Under the pieces are notes generated by a model. It saw only the letters and a list, made by a program, of their open reading frames with translations. It was not told where the DNA came from and did not search any database. From Cherax quadricarinatus (Eukaryota; Arthropoda; Malacostraca; Decapoda; Parastacidae): 64,000 bases of DNA. How positions within the stretch are numbered: the stretch's first letter is position 1; each line of letters opens with the position of its first letter. Position numbers and translations under genes: made by a program. The stretch spans positions 1,547,821 through 1,611,820 of the forward strand of contig NC_091391.1 in NCBI RefSeq assembly GCF_038502225.1, written 5' to 3'. Positions 1-11,213 of this stretch are shown here, piece after piece.

Positions 1-719
1 TGTTGTATAATGTATGTTGTATAATGTTGTATAATGTATAATGTATAATCTTGTATAATGTTGTATAATGTATAATGTATAATGTATAATGTTGTATAAT
101 GTATAATGTATAATGTATAATGTTGTATAATGTATAATGTTGTATAATGTATAATGTTGTATAATGTTGTATGTTGTATAATGTTGTATGTTGTATAATG
201 TATTATGTTGTATAATGTATTATGTGGTATACTGTTGTATAATGTATGTTGTAAAATGTATAATGTATAATGTATTTTGTATGTTGTATAATGTTGTATA
301 ATGTTGTATGTTGTATAATGTATTATGTTGTATAATGTTGTATAATGTTGTATAATGTATAATGTTGTATAATGTTGTATACTGTTGTATAATGTTGTAT
401 GTTGTATAATGTTGTATAATGTTGTATACTGTTGTATACTGTTGTATAATGTTGTATAATGTTGTATGTTGTATAATGTTGTATAATGTTGTATGTTGTA
501 TAATGTTGTATACTGTTGTATAATGTTGTATGTTGTATAATGTTGTATACTGTTGTATAATGTTGTATGTTGTATAATGTTGTATAATGTTGTATACTGT
601 TGTATAATGTTGTATAATGTTGTATAATGTTGTATAATGTTGTATAATGTTGTATAATGTATAATGTTGTATAATGTTGTATAATGTTGTATAATGTATA
701 ATGTTGTATAATGTTGTAT
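1..719. repeat. A/T-rich tandem array, ~10-bp unit, left half
   Basis: The stretch is built of TGTTGTATAA and shorter variants such as TGTATAATGT. The same array resumes at 4193, so this is the left half of one array split by the LINE at 720-4192. There is no coding content. Confidence 0.95.
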
Positions 720-3700
720 CATAAACACGCTAAGATAACAGGGATATCTTGCTACTCCTACTTACACTTTGGTCACACTTCACAGACACGCACATGCATA
801 TATATATATACATACATCTAGGTTTTTCTCCTTTTTCTAAATAGCTCTTGTTCTTTTTTATTTCTTCTATTGTCCATGGGGAAGTGGAAAAGAATCTTTC
901 CTCCGTAAGCCATGCGTGTCGTATGAGGCGACTAAAATGCCGGGAGCAATGGGCTAGTAACCCCTTCTCCTGTATACAATTACTAAAAAAGAGAAGAAGA
1001 AAAACTTTATAAAACTGGGTTGCTTAAATGTGCGTGGATGTAGTGCGGATGACAAGAAACAGATGATTGCTGATGTTATGAATGAAAAGAAGTTGGATGT
1101 CCTGGCCCTAAGCGAAACAAAGCTGAAGGGGGTAGGAGAGTTTCAGTGGGGGGAAATAAATGGGATTAAATCTGGAGTATCTGAGAGAGTTAGAGCAAAG
1201 GAAGGGGTAGCAGTAATGTTAAATGATCAGTTATGGAAGGAGAAAAGAGAATATGAATGTGTAAATTCAAGAATTATGTGGATTAAAGTAAAGGTTGGAT
1301 GCGAGAAGTGGGTCATAATAAGCGTGTATGCACCTGGAGAAGAGAGGAATGCAGAGGAGAGAGAGAGATTTTGGGAGATGTTAAGTGAATGTATAGGAGC
1401 CTTTGAACCAAGTGAGAGAGTAATTGTGGTAGGGGACTTGAATGCTAAAGTAGGAGAAACTTTTAGAGAGGGTGTGGTAGGTAAGTTTGGGGTGCCAGGT
1501 GTAAATGATAATGGGAGCCCTTTGATTGAACTTTGTATAGAAAGGGGTTTAGTTATAGGTAATACATATTTTAAGAAAAAGAGGATAAATAAGTATACAC
1601 GATATGATGTAGGGCGAAATGACAGTAGTTTGTTGGATTATGTATTGGTAGATAAAAGACTGTTGAGTAGACTTCAGGATGTACATGTTTATAGAGGGGC
1701 CACAGATATATCAGATCACTTTCTAGTTGTAGCTACACTGAGAGTAAAAGGTAGATGGGATACAAGGAGAATAGAAGCATCAGGGAAGAGAGAGGTGAAG
1801 GTTTATAAACTAAAAGAGGAGGCAGTTAGGGTAAGATATAAACAGCTATTGGAGGATAGATGGGCTAATGAGAGCATAGGCAATGGGGTCGAAGAGGTAT
1901 GGGGTAGGTTTAAAAATGTAGTGTTAGAGTGTTCAGCAGAAGTTTGTGGTTACAGGAAAGTGGGTGCAGGAGGGAAGAGGAGCGATTGGTGGAATGATGA
2001 TGTAAAGAGAGTAGTAAGGGAGAAAAAGTTAGCATATGAGAAGTTTTTACAAAGTAGAAGTGATGCAAGGAGGGAAGAGTATATGGAGAAAAAGAGAGAA
2101 GTTAAGAGAGTGGTGAAGCAATGTAAAAAGAGAGCAAATGAGAGAGTGGGTGAGATGTTATCAACAAATTTTGTTGAAAATAAGAAAAAGTTTTGGAGTG
2201 AGATTAACAAGTTAAGAAAGCCTAGAGAACAAATGGATTTGTCAGTTAAAAATAGGAGAGGAGAGTTATTAAATGGAGAGTTAGAGGTATTGGGAAGATG
2301 GAAGGAATATTTTGAGGAATTGTTAAATGTTGATGAAGATAGGGAAGCTGTGATTTCGTGTATAGGGCAAGGAGGAATAACATCTTGTAGGAGTGAGGAA
2401 GAGCCAGTTGTGAGTGTGGGGGAAGTTCGTGAGGCAGTAGGTAAAATGAAAGGGGGTAAGGCAGCCGGGATTGATGGGATAAAGATAGAAATGTTAAAAG
2501 CAGGTGGGGATATAGTTTTGGAGTGGTTGGTGCAATTATTTAATAAATGTATGGAAGAGGGTAAGGTACCTAGGGATTGGCAGAGAGCATGCATAGTTCC
2601 TTTGTATAAAGGCAAAGGGGATAAAAGAGAGTGCAAAAATTATAGGGGGATAAGTCTGTTGAGTGTACCTGGTAAAGTGTATGGTAGAGTTATAATTGAA
2701 AGAATTAAGAGTAAGACGGAGAATAGGATAGCAGATGAACAAGGAGGCTTTAGGAAAGGTAGGGGGTGTGTGGACCAGGTGTTTACAGTGAAACATATAA
2801 GTGAACAGTATTTAGATAAGGCTAAAGAGGTCTTTGTGGCATTTATGGATTTGGAAAAGGCGTATGACAGGGTGGATAGGGGGGCAATGTGGCAGATGTT
2901 GCAAGTGTATGGTGTAGGAGGTAGGTTACTGAAAGCAGTGAAGAGTTTTTACGAGGATAGTGAGGCTCAAGTTAGAGTATGTAGGAAAGAGGGAAATTTT
3001 TTCCCAGTAAAAGTAGGCCTTAGACAAGGATGTGTGATGTCACCGTGGTTGTTTAATATATTTATAGATGGGGTTGTAAGAGAAGTAAATGCGAGGGTCT
3101 TGGCAAGAGGCGTGGAGTTAAAAGATAAAGAATCACACACAAAGTGGGAGTTGTCACAGCTGCTCTTTGCTGATGACACTGTGCTCTTGGGAGATTCTGA
3201 AGAGAAGTTGCAGAGATTGGTGGATGAATTTGGTAGGGTGTGCAAAAGAAGAAAATTAAAGGTGAATACAGGAAAGAGTAAGGTTATGAGGATAACAAAA
3301 AGATTAGGTGATGAAAGATTGAATATCAGATTGGAGGGAGAGAGTATGGAGGAGGTGAACGTATTCAGATATTTGGGAGTGGACGTGTCAGCGGATGGGT
3401 CTATGAAAGATGAGGTGAATCATAGAATTGATGAGGGAAAAAGAGTGAGTGGTGCACTTAGGAGTCTGTGGAGACAAAGAACTTTGTCCTTGGAGGCAAA
3501 GAGGGGAATGTATGAGAGTATAGTTTTACCAACGCTCTTATATGGGTGTGAAGCGTGGGTGATGAATGTTGCAGCGAGGAGAAGGCTGGAGGCAGTGGAG
3601 ATGTCATGTCTGAGGGCAATGTGTGGTGTGAATATAATGCAGAGAATTCGTAGTTTGGAAGTTAGGAGGAGGTGCGGGATTACCAAAACTGTTGTCCAGA

Positions 3701-4192
3701 GGGCTGAGGAAGGGTTGTTGAGGTGGTTCGGACATGTAGAGAGAATGGAGCGAAACAGAATGACTTCAAGAGTGTATCAGTCTGTAGTGGAAGGAAGGCG
3801 GGGTAGGGGTCGGCCTAGGAAGGGTTGGAGGGAGGGGGTAAAGGAGGTTTTGTGTGCGAGGGGCTTGGACTTCCAGCAGGCATGCGTGAGCGTGTTTGAT
3901 AGGAGTGAATGGAGACAAATGGTTTTTAATACTTGACGTGCTGTTGGAGTGTGAGCAAAGTAACATTTATGAAGGGATTCAGGGAAACCGGCAGGCCGGA
4001 CTTGAGTCCTGGAGATGGGAAGTACAGTGCCTGCACTCTGAAGGAGGGGTGTTAATGTTGCAGTTTAAAAACTGTAGTGTAAAGCACCCTTCTGGCAAGA
4101 CAGTGATGGAGTGAATGATGGTGAAAGTTTTTCTTTTTCGGGCCACCCTGCCTTGGTGGGAATCGGCCGGTGTGATAATAAAAAAAAAATAA
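720..4192 (+). mobile_element. RTE-like non-LTR retrotransposon, apparently full length
   Basis: The element starts at CATAAACACGC, where the tandem array stops abruptly, and ends in a short A-rich tail (GTGATAATAAAAA) just before the same array resumes. It contains a ~300-bp 5' leader, one long endonuclease-RT frame and a ~250-bp 3' UTR. The leader includes a block, about 874-985, that recurs many times in the window as a short non-autonomous element. Near the 3' end, around 4138-4170, a short inverted block (GGCCACCCTGCC then GGTGGGAATCGGCC) can form a hairpin. This tail recurs in truncated copies and in the short elements. Target duplications cannot be read because the target is itself repetitive. 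The RTE assignment is an inference from domain order and motifs. Confidence 0.88.
1030..3936 (+). CDS. LINE polyprotein: endonuclease + reverse transcriptase (RTE-like)
   Basis: This is the replicase of the retrotransposon. In this family the endonuclease nicks target DNA and the RT copies the element RNA onto the nick. The apurinic-type endonuclease occupies about residues 1-240: LSETKL (Glu29), VVGDLNAKVGE, LLDYVLVD and SDHFLVV near its end. The RT runs from about 470 to 790, with FRKGRGCVDQVF, FMDLEKAYDRVDR, LRQGCVMSPWLFNIF and the catalytic FADD at 713-716. The tail carries YGCEAWV, WFGHVERM and a basic RGRGRPRKGW. The frame is uninterrupted over 968 codons. The listed start is a GTG. The frame is open back to 961 with no in-frame ATG; the first ATG is at 1063, after the LNVRG strand typical of the endonuclease. 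The true start is therefore unclear. The intact frame suggests a recent insertion. Confidence 0.9.
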   Translation: MRGCSADDKKQMIADVMNEKKLDVLALSETKLKGVGEFQWGEINGIKSGVSERVRAKEGVAVMLNDQLWKEKREYECVNSRIMWIKVKVGCEKWVIISVYAPGEERNAEERERFWEMLSECIGAFEPSERVIVVGDLNAKVGETFREGVVGKFGVPGVNDNGSPLIELCIERGLVIGNTYFKKKRINKYTRYDVGRNDSSLLDYVLVDKRLLSRLQDVHVYRGATDISDHFLVVATLRVKGRWDTRRIEASGKREVKVYKLKEEAVRVRYKQLLEDRWANESIGNGVEEVWGRFKNVVLECSAEVCGYRKVGAGGKRSDWWNDDVKRVVREKKLAYEKFLQSRSDARREEYMEKKREVKRVVKQCKKRANERVGEMLSTNFVENKKKFWSEINKLRKPREQMDLSVKNRRGELLNGELEVLGRWKEYFEELLNVDEDREAVISCIGQGGITSCRSEEEPVVSVGEVREAVGKMKGGKAAGIDGIKIEMLKAGGDIVLEWLVQLFNKCMEEGKVPRDWQRACIVPLYKGKGDKRECKNYRGISLLSVPGKVYGRVIIERIKSKTENRIADEQGGFRKGRGCVDQVFTVKHISEQYLDKAKEVFVAFMDLEKAYDRVDRGAMWQMLQVYGVGGRLLKAVKSFYEDSEAQVRVCRKEGNFFPVKVGLRQGCVMSPWLFNIFIDGVVREVNARVLARGVELKDKESHTKWELSQLLFADDTVLLGDSEEKLQRLVDEFGRVCKRRKLKVNTGKSKVMRITKRLGDERLNIRLEGESMEEVNVFRYLGVDVSADGSMKDEVNHRIDEGKRVSGALRSLWRQRTLSLEAKRGMYESIVLPTLLYGCEAWVMNVAARRRLEAVEMSCLRAMCGVNIMQRIRSLEVRRRCGITKTVVQRAEEGLLRWFGHVERMERNRMTSRVYQSVVEGRRGRGRPRKGWREGVKEVLCARGLDFQQACVSVFDRSEWRQMVFNT

Positions 4193-4541
4193 AATGTTGT
4201 ATAATGTTGTATGTTGTATAATGTTGTATAATGTTGTATAATGTTGTATAATGTTGTATAATGCTTTATAATGCTGTATAATGTTGTATAATGCTGTATA
4301 ATGTTGTATAATGTTGTATAATGTTGTATGTTGTATAATGTTGTATAATGCTGTATAATGTTGTATAATGTTGTATAATGTTGTATAATGTTGTATAATG
4401 TTTTATAATGCTGTATAATGTTGTATAATGTTGTATAATGCTGTATAATGCTGTATAATGTTGTATAATGTTGTATAATGTTGTATAATGTTGTATAATG
4501 TTGTATAATGTTGTATAATGTTGTATAATGTTGTATTTAAC
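4193..4541. repeat. A/T-rich tandem array, ~10-bp unit, right half
   Basis: This continues the array seen at 1-719, with TGTTGTATAA plus a variant unit TGCTGTATAA that is absent from the left half. It ends in unique sequence at about 4541-4600. Confidence 0.94.
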
Positions 4542-4600
4542 ATAGGTATAAAGGGGTATAAACTACAGGGGATGAGATATACTTTGTGGCAACACCAATG

Positions 4601-6260
4601 TTCAGTGTATATCCACAATGTTCAGTGTATATCCACAATGTTCAGTGTATATCCACAATGTTCAGTGTATATCCACAATGTTCAGTGTATATCCACAATG
4701 TTCAGTGTATATCCACAATGTTCAGTGTATATCCACAATGTTCAGTGTATATCCACAATGTTCAGTGTATATCCACAATGTCCAGTGTATATCCACAATG
4801 TTCAGTGTATATCCACAATGTTCAGTGTATATCCACAATGTCCAGTGTATATCCACAATGTTCAGTGTATATCCACAATGTTCAGTGTATATCCACAATG
4901 TTCAGTGTATATCCACAATGTCCAGTGTATATCCACAATGTTCAGTGTATATCCACAATGTTCAGTGTATATCCACAATGTCCAGTGTATATCCACAATG
5001 TCCAGTGTATATCCACAATGTTCAGTATATATCCACAATGTTCAGTGTATATCCACAATGTTCAGTATATATCCACAATGTTCAGTGTATATCCACAATG
5101 TTCAGTATATATCCACAATGTTCAGTGTATATCCACAATGTTCAGTATATATCCACAATGTTCAGTGTATATCCACAATGTTCAGTATATATCCACAATG
5201 TTCAGTGTATATCCACAATGTTCAGTATATATCCACAATGTTCAGTGTATATCCACAATGTTCAGTATATATCCACAATGTTCAGTGTATATCCACAATG
5301 TTCAGTGTATATCCACAATGTTCAGTATATATCCACAATGTTCAGTATATATCCACAATGTCCAGTGTATATCCACAATGTTCAGTGTATATCCACAATG
5401 TTCAGTATATATCCACAATGTCCAGTGTATATCCACAATGTTCAGTATATATCCACAATGTTCAGTATATATCCACAATGTCCAGTGTATATCCACAATG
5501 TTCAGTGTATATCCACAATGTTCAGTATATATCCACAATGTCCAGTGTATATCCACAATGTTCAGTATATATCCACAATGTTCAGTATATATCCACAATG
5601 TCCAGTGTATATCCACAATGTTCAGTATATATCCACAATGTTCAGTATATATCCACAATGTTCAGTATATATCCACAATGTTCAGTATATATCCACAATG
5701 TTCAGTATATATCCACAATGTCCAGTGTATATCCACAATGTTCAGTGTATATCCACAATGTTCAGTGTATATCCACAATGTTCAGTATATATCCACAATG
5801 TCCAGTGTATATCCACAATGTTCAGTGTATATCCACAATGTTCAGTATATATCCACAATGTCCAGTGTATATCCACAATGTTCAGTGTATATCCACAATG
5901 TTCAGTATATATCCACAATGTCCAGTGTATATCCACAATGTTCAGTATATATCCACAATGTTCAGTATATATCCACAATGTCCAGTGTATATCCACAATG
6001 TTCAGTGTATATCCACAATGTTCAGTATATATCCACAATGTTCAGTGTATATCCACAATGTTCAGTGTATATCCACAATGTTCAGTGTATATCCACAATG
6101 TCCAGTGTATATCCACAATGTCCAGTGTATATCCACAATGTTCAGTGTATATCCACAATGTCCAGTGTATATCCACAATGTCCAGTGTATATCCACAATG
6201 TCCAGTGTATATCCACAATGTCCAGTGTATATCCACAATGTTCAGTGTATATCCACAATG
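4601..6260. repeat. 20-bp minisatellite, 83 units
   Basis: The unit is TTCAGTGTATATCCACAATG, repeated 83 times with no length change. Two point variants occur at fixed sites: TCCAGTGTAT and TTCAGTATAT. Neither the unit nor its variants contains a stop in three forward frames, so long frames of up to 608 codons appear on the plus strand, and shorter ones on the minus strand. Every frame reads the same 20-residue cycle. They are best treated as repeat artefacts, not genes. Confidence 0.97.
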
Positions 6261-6342
6261 ATAATTTATAATTTCTCTGGAAGATCCGATACTGTCTTCT
6301 TTTATTTAATGTATTATAATGTTTTAAATAAAATAAAAAATT

Positions 6343-9300
6343 AGAGGTACATAATGGGTCCAGGGACTGTACCTCAACATTACAGAGGTACATAATGGGT
6401 CCAGGGACTGTACCTCAACATTACAGAGGTACATAATGGGTCCAGGGACTGTACCTCAACATTACGAAGGTACATAATGGGTCCAGGTACTGTACCTCAA
6501 CATAGAGGTACATAATGGGTCCAGGGACTGTACCTCAACATTACGAAGGTACATAATGGGTCCAGGTACTGTACCTCAACATACAGAGGTACATAATGGG
6601 TCCAGGGACTGTACCTCAACATTACGAAGGTACATAATGGGTCCAGGTACTGTACCTCAACATAGAGGTACATAATGGGTCCAGGGACTGTACCTCAACA
6701 TTACTGAGGTACATAATGGGTCCAGGGACTGTACCTCAACATTACTGAGGTACATAATGGGTCCAGGGACTGTACCTCAACATTACAGAGGTACATAATG
6801 GGTCCAGGGACTGTACCTCAACATTACGAAGGTACATAATGGGTCCAGGTACTGTACCTCAACATAGAGGTACATAATGGGTCCAGGGACTGTACCTCAA
6901 CATTACTGAGGTACATAATGGGTCCAGGGACTGTACCTCAACATTACTGAGGTACATAATGGGTCCAGGTACTGTACCTCAACATTACGAAGGTACATAA
7001 TGGGTCCAGGTACTATACCTCAACATTACTGAGGTACATAATGGGTCCAGGGACTGTACCTCAACATTACTGAGGTACATAATGGGTCCAGGGACTGTAC
7101 CTCAACATTACGAAGGTACATAATGGGTCCAGGTACTGTACCTCAACATAGAGGTACATAATGGGTCCAGGGACTGTACCTCAACATTACTGAGGTACAT
7201 AATGGGTCCAGGGACTGTACCTCAACATTACAGAGGTACATAATGGGTCCAGGGACTGTACCTCAACATTACAGAGGTACATAATGAGTCCAGGGACTTT
7301 ACCTCAACATTACGAAGGTACATAATGGGTCCAGGTACTGTACCTCAACATACAGAGGTACATAATGGGTCCACGGACTGTACCTCAGCATTACTGAGGT
7401 ACATAATGGGTCCAGGGACTGTACCTCAACATTACTGAGGTACATAATGGGTCCAGGTACTGTACCTCAACATTACGAAGGTACATAATGGGTCCAGGTA
7501 CTGTACCTCAACATTACTGAGGTACATAATGGGTCCAGGGACTGTACCTCAACATTACTGAGGTACATAATGGGTCCAGGGACTGTACCTCAACATTACA
7601 GAGGTACATAATGGGTCCAGGGACTGTACCTCAACATTACAGAGGTACATAATGGGTCCAGGGACTGTACCTCAACATTACAGAGGTACATAATGGGTCC
7701 AGGGACTGTACCTCAACATTAGAGGTACATAATGGGTCCAGGGACTGTACCTCAACATTACGAAGGTACATAATGGGTCCAGGTACTGTACCTCAACATA
7801 CAGAGGTACATAATTACGAAGGTCCAGGGACTGTACCTCAACATTACTAAGGTACATAATGGGTCCAGGTACTGTACCTCAACATACAGAGGTACATAAT
7901 GGGTCCAGGGACTGTACCTCAACATTACTGAGGTACATAATGGGTCCAGGGACTGTACCTCAACATTACTGAGGTACATAATGGGTCCAGGGACTGTACC
8001 TCAACATTACTGAGGTACATAATGGGTCCAGGGACTGTACCTCAACATTACAGAGGTACATAATGGGTCCAGGGACTGTACCTCGACATTACAGAGGTAC
8101 ATAATGGGTCCAGGGACTGTACCTCAACATTACAGAGGTACATAATGGGTCCAGGGACTGTACCTCAACATTACAGAGGTACATAATGGGTCCAGGGACT
8201 GTACCTCAACATTACGAAGGTACATAATGGGTCCAGGTACTGTACCTCAACATACAGAGGTACATAATGGGTCCAGGTACTGTACCTCAACATACAGAGG
8301 TACATAATGGGTCCAGGGACTGTACCTCAACATTACTGAGGTACATAATGGGTCCAGGGACTGTACCTCAACATTACTGAGGTACATAATGGGTCCAGGG
8401 ACTGTACCTCAACATTACAGAGGTACATAATGGGTCCAGGGACTGTACCTCAACATTACAGAGGTACATAATGGGTCCAGGGACTGTACCTCAACATTAC
8501 AGAGGTACATAATGGGTCCAGGGACTGTACCTCAACATTACAGAGGTACATAATGGGTCCAGGGACTGTACCTCAACATTACGAAGGTACATAATGGGTC
8601 CAGGGACTGTACCTCAACATTACAGAGGTACATAATGGGTCCAGGTACTGTACCTCAACATTACAGAGGTACATAATGGGTCCAGGGACTGTACCTCAAC
8701 ATTACAGAGGTACATAATGGGTCCAGGGACTGTACCTCAACATTACAGAGGTACATAATGGGTCCAGGGACTGTACCTCAACATTACAGAGGTACATAAT
8801 GGGTCCAGGGACTGTACCTCAACATTACAGAGGTACATAATGGGTCCAGGGACTGTACCTCAACATTACAGAGGTACATAATGGGTCCAGGGACTGTACC
8901 TCAACATTACTGAGGTACATAATGGGTCCAGGGACTGTACCTCAACATTACTGAGGTACATAATGGGTCCAGGGACTGTACCTCAACATTACTGAGGTAC
9001 ATAATGGGTCCAGGGACTGTACCTCAACATTACTGAGGTACATAATGGGTCCAGGGACTGTACCTCAACATTACGAAGGTACATAATGGGTCCAGGGACT
9101 GTACCTCAACATTATGAAGGTACATAATGGGTCCAGGGACTGTACCTCAACATACAGAGGTACATAATGGGTCCAGGGACTGTACCTCAACATTACTGAG
9201 GTACATAATGGGTCCAGGGACTGTACCTCAACATTACTGAGGTACATAATGGGTTCAGGGACTGTACCTCAACATTACAGAGGTACATAATGGGTCCAGG

Positions 9301-9572
9301 GACTGTACCTCAACATTAGAGGTATATAATGGGTCCAGGAACTGTACCTCAACATTACAGAGGTACATAATGGGTCCAGGGACTGTACCTCAACATTACA
9401 GAGGTACATAATGGGTCCAGGGACTGTACCTCAACATTACAGAGGTACATAATGGGTCCAGGGACTGTACCTCAACATTAGAGGTACATAATGGGTCCAG
9501 GGACTGTACCTCAACATTAGAGGTATATAATGGGTCCAGGAACTGTACCTCAACTTTACAGAGGTACATAAT
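6343..9572. repeat. ~41-bp minisatellite, ~80 units
   Basis: The unit is GAGGTACATAATGGGTCC followed by AGGGACTGTACCTCAACATT and a variable 3-6-bp linker. Linker types include ACA, ACTGA, ACGAA and a short form lacking several bases. A second variation is GGGACT against GGTACT. Each unit has AGGTAC near one end and GTACCT near the other, so single strands could fold into short hairpins. Short minus-strand frames inside it are artefacts. Confidence 0.96.
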
Positions 9573-9574
9573 GA

Positions 9575-10180
9575 TGCAAGATGCGACCCACACCAGTCCA
9601 CTAACACCCAGGATGTGACTCACACCAGTCCACTAACACCCAGGATGTGACCCACACCAGTCCACTAACACTCAGGATGCGACCCACACCAGTCCACTAA
9701 CACTCAGGATGCGACCCACACCAGTCCACTAACACCCAGGATGTGACCCACACCAGTCCATTAACACCCAGGATGTGACTCACACCAGTCCACTAACACC
9801 CAGGATGCGACCCACACCAGTCCACTAACACCCAGGATGTGACCCACACCAGTCCATTAACACCCAGGATGTGACTCACACCAGTCCACTAACACCCAGG
9901 ATGCGACCCACACCAGTCCACTAACACCCAGGATGTGACCCACACCAGTCCACTAACACCCAGGATGCCACCCACACCAGTCCACTAACACCCAGGATGC
10001 CACCCACACCAGTCCACTAACACCCAGGATGCCACCCACACCAGTCCACTAACACCCAGGATGCCACCCACACCAGTCCACTAACACCCAGGATGCCACC
10101 CACACTAGTCCACCAACACCCAGGTACCCGTTTTACAGATGGGTGAACATAGACAACAGGTGTCTCATGGAAACAGACCC
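9575..10180 (-). mobile_element. tRNA-type SINE body with an expanded 32-bp internal unit
   Basis: About 17 units of 32 bp (GATGTGACCCACACCAGTCC plus ACTAACACCCAG) run from 9580 to about 10124. They match the reverse complement of the SINE body seen at 42950-42985, 47590-47630 and 52850-52890. The last unit runs without a break into ACAGATGGGTGAACATAGAC, which matches the next part of the SINE at 52805-52850 in the same orientation. The minisatellite therefore arose by tandem expansion inside a minus-strand SINE copy. Confidence 0.85.
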
Positions 10181-10680
10181 AAGATCGAGAGTTTAGGTAG
10201 GACCTAATGTAAGTTGAGCTGGGAAGACTGGATATGCAAAGAATAGCAGTGGAAAGGCGTGTCCTCAGTCGAAGAAAAAGAACCAGAGCTTAACCCAGGT
10301 GCTTGGCGCATGTGGGACGAACTTGTATAAAACAGGAAGAGTAACCTGTGTATGCATCGGTCTGGTGGTAGTTAAGGTCTTCAGTCTTGAGAAGCTGACA
10401 TTTTCTAGGTCGCAGGAGAGGGTAGACAGGAATATCAGAGGGCAGCACACAGGTGGGAGTTACAGGAGTAATTGAGGAGGCAGGTTTGCAGTGGAGTCAT
10501 TTAAAGATTTATTGAAGCTGCTTCTGGAGAGGTAGTATAGTTTAGTCTTGTTACTGAAGGTGAAGCATAGAGGCTTGATGCACTCAAGAACTTGAGTGAG
10601 TGTGAAGTGAAGAGGTGATTCACAGACATACTTGACTGTTCCAGCACCGAGGCTTTTGTACAGCTCAGTAAGTTTATTCA
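10181..10680. other. no gene recognised
   Basis: This is ordinary-looking sequence without long frames or clear repeats. From about 10675 to 10775 there is a block (ATTATCATACATAG, GGATAACCCAAAAATG, ATTTCCACTGGGGTCC) that recurs near 57500-57550 and 61615-61700 and resembles the SINE tail region. Confidence 0.5.
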
Positions 10681-11096
10681 GGTATACACAGTTACATAGA
10701 TTATCATACATAGCAGCATGTGTGTAGAGAACCTGGGATAACCCAAAAATGTCAGTCACTCATTTCCACTGGGGTCCCGGTCATGGTGTCAGCATTCGAG
10801 GAAGAAGTGTAGAGGGTAAGGTTTCCCCATGAGGGTTTGCTGGAGTAGTCACTATCTTCTGAAGGGGATTCATTTGGCGAGTCTACAATGGTGTTAGCAG
10901 GTGATTGAGGGTCGACAGGAGCAGTGGAGAGGTGTAATGGTGGTGTAACAGCAGGTTGGGAGATGGTAGTTGAGGCAGCATGATCATTATTGCGGCAGTG
11001 GAAGGGGTTATAGAAGTTACAGGAGCAGTTGCTTGGGCAGGAGACAAGTCTGCAGGTGCAGTGAAGTTCACGATGTTGGGAAGGATCTTCAGGATA

Positions 11097-11213
11097 AACC
11101 ATACCACAGGCGGGGATAGAACCCGCGATCAGAGAGTCAAGACTCCAGACCGTCACGACGGTCTGGAGTCTTGAGACACTCTGACCGCGAGTTCTATCCC
11201 CACCCGTGGTATG
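11097..11213. repeat. inverted pair of SINE heads forming a palindrome
   Basis: ACCATACCACAGGCGGGGAT reads into the centre at about 11158 (ACCGTCACGACGGT) and back out as ATCCCCACCCGTGGTATGGT. The arms are ~55 bp with a few mismatches. The arms contain GGGATAGAACCCGCG, which looks like a tRNA-type B box in reverse. A related single copy lies at 60530-60600. Confidence 0.8.

Noticed and set aside
1950..2636. Minus-strand 228-codon frame overlapping the LINE
   Set aside because: Antisense shadow of the purine-rich coding strand. It has no domain and a low-complexity Ser/Leu/Phe content.
4518..6344. Long open frames of 547-608 codons encoding a cyclic VQCISTMFSVYPQCSVYIHN-type protein
   Set aside because: They come from the 20-bp minisatellite, whose unit lacks stops in several frames. 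All three plus frames are equally open and no start, splice or UTR signal supports a gene.
6142..9623. Short minus-strand frames such as YLCNVEVQSLDPLCTS repeats
   Set aside because: Artefacts of the ~41-bp minisatellite.
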